Below, piece by piece: positions 5,583 through 9,741 of a DNA stretch of 9,741 bases. Numbering within the stretch: position 1 is the first letter of the stretch; the number at the start of each line of letters is the position of its first letter. The position numbers were made by a program, and so were the translations under genes. Source of the stretch: DATCSE01 sp036568605 (GTDB taxonomy: Bacteria; Pseudomonadota; Gammaproteobacteria; Burkholderiales; Burkholderiaceae_C); contig DATCSE010000031.1 of NCBI GenBank assembly GCA_036568605.1, forward strand, positions 1-9,741. The letters run 5' to 3'. The notes below the pieces were generated by a model. That model made no database searches. It was not told the origin of the DNA and was given only the letters and a program-made list of their open reading frames with translations.

Positions 5583-7976
5583 CTAAGCGGCAGCGGACTG
5601 AACCGGCAGCGCGGCGCGCCCGTCCAGCCGCTGCAGGATCGCCAGCACCTGCGCCGAATCGATCGGTTTGGTGAGGTGCACATCGAACCCCATCCGACCC
5701 GTGGCGTCACGGTCCTTCTCCTGCCCCCATCCTGTGACGGCGACGAGCAACGCGTTGACCCCCTGATGGCGCAGGGCCTGCGCTGCCTCCAGTCCGTTCA
5801 TGACCGGCATCCCGATGTCCATGAACACGACCTCCGGCTTGAAGTCGCTGACCACCGACAGGCATTGCCGGCCGTCGTGCGCCAGCTGCACGTCGTGTCC
5901 ATGCTGGACGAGCAGTTCGGCCAGCAGTTGGGCCGCGTCGCGGTTGTCATCGACGACCAGAATACGGCGCCGCCTGACGGCTCCGCTCGGCGCAAGCGGC
6001 TCGGCAGCGGCTTCCAGGCTCTGCACGTCGGCCAGGGGGAGAACAAGTTCGAAGACACTCCCAAGCCCGGGGCCTGGGCTCGACGCCCGCACTTGCCCAC
6101 CGTGCAGCTGCGACAGCGCCTTCACCAGGGCCAGGCCGATGCCCAGTCCGCCGTGGGTGCGATGCAGCGCCGGCGTGACCTGAACGAACTGGTCGAAGAT
6201 CCGCTCCAGGTGCTCCGCCGCGATGCCCACGCCGGTGTCCTTCACGGAGACGATGGCACAGCGGCCGTCATGCGCCAACGACAGGTCGATGCGGCCCTTC
6301 GCCGGCGTGAACCTCACGGCATTGGTCAGCAGGTTCAGTACGCACTGGGTGATGCGCGTGGCATCGCCCTCGACGAACAACTCCTGCGCAGGCACAGACG
6401 TTTGCAGCGTGTGCCCGGCGGCCTCGGCCGCATCCCGCGCACCCTCGAGTGCGTCACGCACGCAAGCATTGAGGGATACGCGCTGGATGCTGAGGTGAAA
6501 CTTGCCCTGCGTGATGCGCGAGACCTCCAGCAGATCGTCGACCAAGCGAGTGAGATGCCGCGACTGCCGGTCCAGCACGCCCACCGCCGCGCGCGCCCGC
6601 TGCGACAGCTCCGGGAATCGGTCCATCAGTTCGACCGCCGTGCGGATCGGCGCCAGCGGGTTGCGCAGTTCGTGCGACAGCGTGGCCAGGAATTCGTCCT
6701 TCCGGACATCGGCTTCACGCAAGGCACGCTCGGCGTCGGCCTGCCGGCTGATGTCGGTGTTGGTGCCGAACCACTGCACGACCTTTCCCTGGGCATCGCG
6801 AATCGGGACGACTCGGGTCAGGAAGCTGCGGAACTGGCCGTCCGCGCGCTTCAGCGGAAAGACCATCTCGAACGGTTCGCCGCTGGTGATGGCGCGGGTC
6901 CAGCCCTCCACCACAGACGGCAGCACCGCGGGGTCGTGCACGGTCTGCCAGCCCCAGCCTTCCATTTGCTCGGGTGTGGCGCCGGTGTACTCGTACCAGC
7001 GGCGGTTGTACCAGTGGATCCAGCCATCGCCGCGCGCGATCCAGCAGAGCTGCGGCATCGCATCGACCATCACGCGGAACCGTGCTTCGCCTTCCCGGCG
7101 CGCGGCTTCGTTGCGGATGTCGGCCCGCGCCTGCGCCAAATCCGCGAGCAGCTGGGTCTGCTCCAGCAGCAGCACGGTCAGGACACTGAGTGACGCCATC
7201 AGCGCGTAGAGGCGGCCGGCATAGAAGCCCAGGTCCCAGCGGCCGGCGTTGAAGATCGCGACGAGTGCGATCTCGCAGGCAGTCGCTACCAGGCTCACCG
7301 CCAGCCAGACATCGAGCACCGAGCGCTGCGGCGTGGCCCACAGCCACCCGGCCGCCCCGATGACCAGCAGCCACTGCCCGTAGCGGTAGACGTTGAAAGC
7401 CGCTGCATAGACGTCCCCGGCCAGCACGGGCGGCAGCGCATCGCCGTGCGCGGCGGCGATGTAGCCCAGCGCCGCGCACAGTGCCAGCGTCGTCAGCAGC
7501 CAAGGCAAGGCACGCAGGGAAGGGCGCGGCGCCAAGGGGCGCGGCTGCCTTCGGGCAAAGGCGTAGCCCAGTGCGAACACGGCCAGTCCGGCATGCCAGA
7601 AGATGTAGAGATAGGCGGTGGTCTGCGCGCCGCCGCCGATCAATCCCCCCTGCGCGAATGCACCCGGGAAGGACAGCGCGTGCAGCACCGCCATCAACGC
7701 CGAAAAGAGATAGCCGCCGGCCAGGACCAGGACCGCGGGGCGCCGCGCCAGGCGCCATTGGCCCAGCAACAAGACGACGGTGATCAGATCGTTGACGCAC
7801 AGTGCCGCCTGGATGACCGGGGCAAACGCCGGCAAGGCGCCGAGCTTGACCTTGGCGAAGGGCGCCAGCGCAACGGCGAAGGCAATCGACAGCGCTGCGA
7901 TGATGGCCGCGGCCCGCCGCGTTGCCGCGGAGGGAGACTTCTCGTCGAGCCCGAGGGCCGAGGGTGTTGTTTCCAT
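5583..7976 (-). CDS. Hybrid sensor histidine kinase with MASE4 membrane sensor, PAS and receiver domains
   Basis: 797 residues from the ATG at 7976. Residues ~25-275 are a multi-helix MASE4-type sensor, with NDLITVVLLLGQ, AGGYLFSALMAVLHALSFPGAF and YLYIFWHAGLAVFALGYAF. A short coiled coil follows (272-298), then a PAS fold (298-412) with MPQLCWIARGDGWIHWYNRRWYEYTG. HisKA has the phosphorylated His435 in SHELRNPLAPIR. HATPase_c has N552 in LLTNAVRF, DTGVG (580-584) and GGLGIGLAL (609-617). The C-terminal receiver (671-785) has VVDDN, the phospho-acceptor Asp720 in VVFMDIGMPVMNG, Thr748 and Lys770. All catalytic residues are intact. It is an inner-membrane kinase; the partner response regulator is not in the window. 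The start is uncertain: no RBS lies close to 7976, while a perfect AGGAGG (7997-8002) is 20 bases too far. A TTG at 8018 would add 14 residues. MASE4 ligands are unknown. Confidence 0.95.
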   Translation of the reverse strand: METTPSALGLDEKSPSAATRRAAAIIAALSIAFAVALAPFAKVKLGALPAFAPVIQAALCVNDLITVVLLLGQWRLARRPAVLVLAGGYLFSALMAVLHALSFPGAFAQGGLIGGGAQTTAYLYIFWHAGLAVFALGYAFARRQPRPLAPRPSLRALPWLLTTLALCAALGYIAAAHGDALPPVLAGDVYAAAFNVYRYGQWLLVIGAAGWLWATPQRSVLDVWLAVSLVATACEIALVAIFNAGRWDLGFYAGRLYALMASLSVLTVLLLEQTQLLADLAQARADIRNEAARREGEARFRVMVDAMPQLCWIARGDGWIHWYNRRWYEYTGATPEQMEGWGWQTVHDPAVLPSVVEGWTRAITSGEPFEMVFPLKRADGQFRSFLTRVVPIRDAQGKVVQWFGTNTDISRQADAERALREADVRKDEFLATLSHELRNPLAPIRTAVELMDRFPELSQRARAAVGVLDRQSRHLTRLVDDLLEVSRITQGKFHLSIQRVSLNACVRDALEGARDAAEAAGHTLQTSVPAQELFVEGDATRITQCVLNLLTNAVRFTPAKGRIDLSLAHDGRCAIVSVKDTGVGIAAEHLERIFDQFVQVTPALHRTHGGLGIGLALVKALSQLHGGQVRASSPGPGLGSVFELVLPLADVQSLEAAAEPLAPSGAVRRRRILVVDDNRDAAQLLAELLVQHGHDVQLAHDGRQCLSVVSDFKPEVVFMDIGMPVMNGLEAAQALRHQGVNALLVAVTGWGQEKDRDATGRMGFDVHLTKPIDSAQVLAILQRLDGRAALPVQSAAA

Positions 7977-8113
7977 GCGGGGTCGGCGAAACGAAGCCTC
8001 CTTGAAGCCGCGGCCCAACTTGCGGACGGAATGATGCCGGGCGAGTTTGCCACGGCGGAGCGACCCCGAGCGGTTGCGCCAGCGTCTTGCTGAACCAAGC
8101 GCGCCGATTTCTG

Positions 8114-8142
8114 TTGACAGCGCAGTGGTTCAGGCGCATCGT
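8114..8142 (+). promoter_or_regulatory. Candidate promoter for the small helical-protein gene
   Basis: A perfect -35 TTGACA (8114-8119) is followed after 17 bases by CATCGT (8137-8142), a poor -10. It lies about 90 bases before the ATG at 8234. The 257-base divergent gap (7977-8233) holds nothing else that I recognise apart from the AGGAGG noted for the kinase. Confidence 0.3.
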
Positions 8143-8233
8143 GATCCGTCCACTTGGCCTGACTTCCTTCGTGCCCTAGTCAGCGGCGGCGCGGCCGCCC
8201 GGGTTTCTGCAAGCGCACCGTTCGGAGTGCGCA

Positions 8234-8548
8234 ATGTATGCAGCATCCCCAAAGTGGCAAGCATGGCGGCTTGCGAATCAAGAGGTTCAATTCGCAGAGG
8301 AGCGTTTGCGGCTCGCCTTAGAGCCGCCGCAAGCCGACCCAGAGGTCCTTCACGAGCGAACCCGCGACCTCGCCTTGAGGCGTGAGCAGGCACACGGCTT
8401 GTTCGCGGACGCCATGGAAGAGATGAAGGGCATAGCCGAATCACTTCACTATCGAAGCGCGATCAGCCGGGCGTGTTCTCGGATGGCGCAGCACTCTCGC
8501 GGAACCAAGCCATCTTTCGTGGGAGATAAGTCCGACGAACCGGAGTGA
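8234..8548 (+). CDS. Small helical protein of unknown function
   Basis: 104 residues. GGAG (8224-8227) lies six bases before the ATG, supporting a real start. It opens MYAASPKWQAWRLANQEVQFAEERLRLALE; residues 12-72 are rich in Glu, Arg, Leu and Ala with heptad-like spacing and are probably a helical hairpin or coiled coil. The tail (73-104) is polar with Ser, Lys and Asp. There is no signal peptide or membrane helix, so it is probably cytoplasmic. I recognise no named family, although small proteins with a similar opening occur in Burkholderiales. Its base composition is visibly less GC-rich than its neighbours and its codons are less biased, so it may be a recent arrival or simply weakly expressed. 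It is alone between the divergent kinase gene and the helicase operon. Confidence 0.65.
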   Translation: MYAASPKWQAWRLANQEVQFAEERLRLALEPPQADPEVLHERTRDLALRREQAHGLFADAMEEMKGIAESLHYRSAISRACSRMAQHSRGTKPSFVGDKSDEPE

Positions 8549-8571
8549 CTTCGGCTTTCATGCCGCATCCA

Positions 8572-8594
8572 CTCGGCACAGACAGCCGAGGTTT
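8572..8594 (+). terminator. Weak hairpin with short T run after the small helical-protein gene
   Basis: CTCGGC, seven bases, GCCGAG, then GTTT: a 6-bp stem 23 bases after the stop at 8548. The T run is only three bases and merges with the -35 of the next promoter, so this is a weak candidate. Confidence 0.35.
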
Positions 8595-8620
8595 ACATGG
8601 CCACTGGATAAACGTACAGT
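8592..8620 (+). promoter_or_regulatory. Sigma-70-type promoter of the helicase operon
   Basis: TTTACA (8592-8597), 17 bases, TACAGT (8615-8620). The -35 matches 5 of 6 and the -10 matches 4 of 6 consensus positions, at optimal spacing. Transcription would start near 8627, about 45 bases before the ATG at 8672. The -10 is inside the LexA-like operator. Confidence 0.55.
8604..8619 (+). promoter_or_regulatory. LexA-like operator (SOS box) upstream of the UvrD/Rep-type helicase
   Basis: CTGGATAAACGTACAG has the essential CTG-N10-CAG geometry of the proteobacterial LexA box. Over the 20-bp consensus (TACTGTATATATATACAGTA) it agrees at 14 positions; the main departure is CTGG for CTGT in the left half. 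It covers the -10 of the predicted promoter, the right place for repression. E. coli uvrD is a known LexA target, which makes the location meaningful. Only the pattern is seen; binding is inferred. Confidence 0.6.
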
Positions 8621-8671
8621 TGATGTCCCGTTTCGGATTTGCCGTCTCGATCCGTCGGCCTGCTGTACGCG

Positions 8672-8881
8672 ATGAACGCCCCGTTGCACCCCGAAGTCCT
8701 GCTGGGTTCCGAACCCGCCGATGAACCCAGCCTGCCGCTCGAGCGCGAGGGCGTGCAGAGCTACGTGTGGCAGAGCGCCTTCGGGCCGATGCTGATCGAG
8801 GTCCGCGACGGCGTGACCTACGTGAACGGCGAACGCGTCGTCTCGGCTGCCGAGATGCGCGGTGGCCACGCAGCGGGCTGA
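8672..8881 (+). CDS. Small conserved-looking protein preceding the helicase
   Basis: 69 residues from ATG 8672; the frame remains open upstream, but 8672 lies just after the predicted promoter and gives a sensible N-terminus (MNAPLHPEVLLG). No clear Shine-Dalgarno is visible. The first 27 residues are acidic and Pro-rich. The rest, SYVWQSAFGPMLIEVRDGVTYVNGERVVSA, looks like a small three- or four-stranded beta fold. There is no signal or membrane segment. The stop is three bases before the helicase ATG, so the two are almost certainly co-transcribed and probably translationally coupled. I do not recognise the family; a helper or regulator of the helicase is only a guess from position. Confidence 0.7.
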   Translation: MNAPLHPEVLLGSEPADEPSLPLEREGVQSYVWQSAFGPMLIEVRDGVTYVNGERVVSAAEMRGGHAAG

Positions 8882-8884
8882 CCG

Positions 8885-9741
8885 ATGCGCGAGTCGACGA
8901 CCCCATCGGCCGACCCCTTCGCGACGTTGAACGAATCGCAGCGTGCCGCCGTCGAGCACGGCAGCGACCCGCTGCTCGTGATCGCCGGCGCCGGCTCGGG
9001 CAAGACCTACACGCTCGCCTCGCGTGTCGCGCGCCTGGTGCTGTCCGGTGCCGACCCGCAGCGCATCATGCTGGTCACGTTCTCGCGCCGCGCGGCGCAG
9101 GAGATGGAGCGCCGCGTCGGCCGCGTGCTGCACCAGGCGCTGCGCTTCGCATCCACGCAGCGCCCACCGGCGCTGCCGTGGTCCGGCACCTTCCACGCAC
9201 TCGGCGCCGGGCTGCTGCGCGAGTACGCGCCCCGCATCGGCCTGTCCAACACCTTCACGATCCACGACCGGGCCGACGCCGAAGACCTGATGGGCCTGGC
9301 CCGCGAAGAGCTCGGCCTGGCCAACACGAAGAAGCGATTTCCGCTGAAGGGCACGTGCCTCGCGATCTACTCGCGCTGCGTCAACAGTGAGACCCCGCTG
9401 CGCCAGGTCCTCGACGACGTCTTCCCATGGTGCGCCGCCTGGGAGGACGAACTGAAGCGCCTGTTCGGCGCCTACGTGCGCGCCAAGCAAAGCCAGCACG
9501 TGCTCGACTACGACGACCTGCTGCTGTACTGGGCCGATGCACTGGCCGAGCCGTCGCTCGCGGCGCACATGGGTGCACGCTTCGACCACGTGCTGGTCGA
9601 CGAATACCAGGACACCAACCGGCTGCAGGCGACGATCCTGCGCTCGCTCAAGCCCGACGGACTCGGGCTCACCGCGGTCGGCGACGATGCGCAATCGATC
9701 TACTCGTTCCGCGCCGCCGAGGTCCGCAACATCCTCGACTT
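8885..9741 (+). CDS. UvrD/Rep-type superfamily 1A DNA helicase (3' end missing)
   Basis: The first 285 residues are present; the reading frame is uninterrupted to the window end, where the gene is cut. It is an ATP-driven 3'-5' DNA helicase of the UvrD/Rep/PcrA group, acting in the cytoplasm in repair or replication restart. Motifs in order: the Q-motif LNESQRAAVEHG (15-26); Walker A AGAGSGKT (about 34-41); motif Ia LVTFSRRAAQEMERRV; motif Ib GTFHALGAGLLR; DYDDLL; the Walker B motif DEYQDTN (II); and motif III VGDDAQSIYSFRAA. In motif Ia, FSRRAAQEM replaces the FTNKAA(R/K)EM typical of UvrD and Rep. The insert around 110-175 also differs, so this is a distinct branch and I give no symbol. A related protein group in Burkholderiales is annotated simply as ATP-dependent helicase. 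It starts three bases after the 69-residue gene, with a LexA-like box in front of both. Confidence 0.95.
   Translation, partial: MRESTTPSADPFATLNESQRAAVEHGSDPLLVIAGAGSGKTYTLASRVARLVLSGADPQRIMLVTFSRRAAQEMERRVGRVLHQALRFASTQRPPALPWSGTFHALGAGLLREYAPRIGLSNTFTIHDRADAEDLMGLAREELGLANTKKRFPLKGTCLAIYSRCVNSETPLRQVLDDVFPWCAAWEDELKRLFGAYVRAKQSQHVLDYDDLLLYWADALAEPSLAAHMGARFDHVLVDEYQDTNRLQATILRSLKPDGLGLTAVGDDAQSIYSFRAAEVRNILD

Noticed and set aside
5526..7193. Long open frame (555 codons) on the plus strand
   Set aside because: It lies antisense to the hybrid kinase, whose minus-strand frame carries all histidine kinase and receiver motifs. The plus-strand translation is rich in Arg, Gln and His with no fold pattern, a known effect of GC-rich codon bias.
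8111..8120. CTGTTGACAG as a possible LexA half-site pair
   Set aside because: The two halves are separated by far too few bases for LexA (needs CTG-N10-CAG); more likely a -35 element TTGACA.
6715..8139. Second long minus-strand frame overlapping the N-terminal half of the kinase
   Set aside because: It is a shifted frame of the kinase gene, Arg/Gly/Ala-rich and without domains; not evidence for a frameshift because the kinase frame is intact throughout.
8558..9694. Long open frame (378 codons) on the minus strand
   Set aside because: It is antisense to the helicase, which has ordered canonical motifs in the plus strand; the antisense product has no recognisable motif.
1..9741. CRISPR arrays, tRNA/rRNA genes, insertion sequences, toxin-antitoxin pairs, phage-defence islands
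   Set aside because: No regularly spaced direct repeats, no transposase or integrase motifs and no cloverleaf sequence were seen. The lone Mrr-like gene has no methylase or other defence neighbours in the window.

Overview
This is a GC-rich window (roughly two thirds G+C by eye) with dense short-spaced genes and RBS-led ATG starts. It looks like a chromosome fragment of a betaproteobacterium, most likely order Burkholderiales. The clues are the DUF4148-like exported repeat protein, the small basic exported protein, the MASE4-type hybrid kinase and the overall protein style. There are no RNA genes, insertion sequences, phage genes or CRISPR arrays. I count 12 protein genes; two run off the window edges.

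Layout. 1-1017 (+): C-terminal three quarters of fumarylacetoacetase, the last step of tyrosine degradation. 1030-1683 (-): a convergent Mrr-like nuclease-fold protein with a C-terminal topoisomerase-type zinc finger; its catalytic Q-x-K signature reads Y-C-R. 1892-2305 (-): a small membrane protein. 2586-3032 and 3180-3689 (+): two small exported proteins, the second built from three copies of a DUF4148-like unit. Both are preceded by a similar TGTAA-N5-GCGT(A/C)A box that resembles an OmpR-family (CpxR-like) response-regulator site.

3705-7976 (-): four genes reading leftward. First is a membrane-bound hybrid histidine kinase (MASE4-PAS-HisKA-HATPase-receiver). Then come a cupin, an NTF2/SnoaL-like protein and a periplasmic molybdate-binding-like solute receptor. 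The last two overlap by an ATGA, so they are very likely translated together. No ABC permease or ATPase accompanies the solute receptor.

8234-8548 (+): a small helical protein of unknown function in a less GC-rich stretch. 8672-8881 and 8885-end (+): a 69-residue conserved-looking small protein and, three bases later, the start of a UvrD/Rep-type superfamily 1 DNA helicase cut by the window end. Upstream lies TTTACA-N17-TACAGT, with a CTG-N10-CAG LexA-like operator covering the -10. The helicase pair is therefore a good SOS-response candidate.

The window is mostly ordinary chromosome. The observations most worth following are the LexA-like operator on the helicase operon, the altered active site of the Mrr-like protein, the shared box before the two exported-protein genes, and the orphan solute receptor/SnoaL/cupin cluster beside a hybrid kinase.
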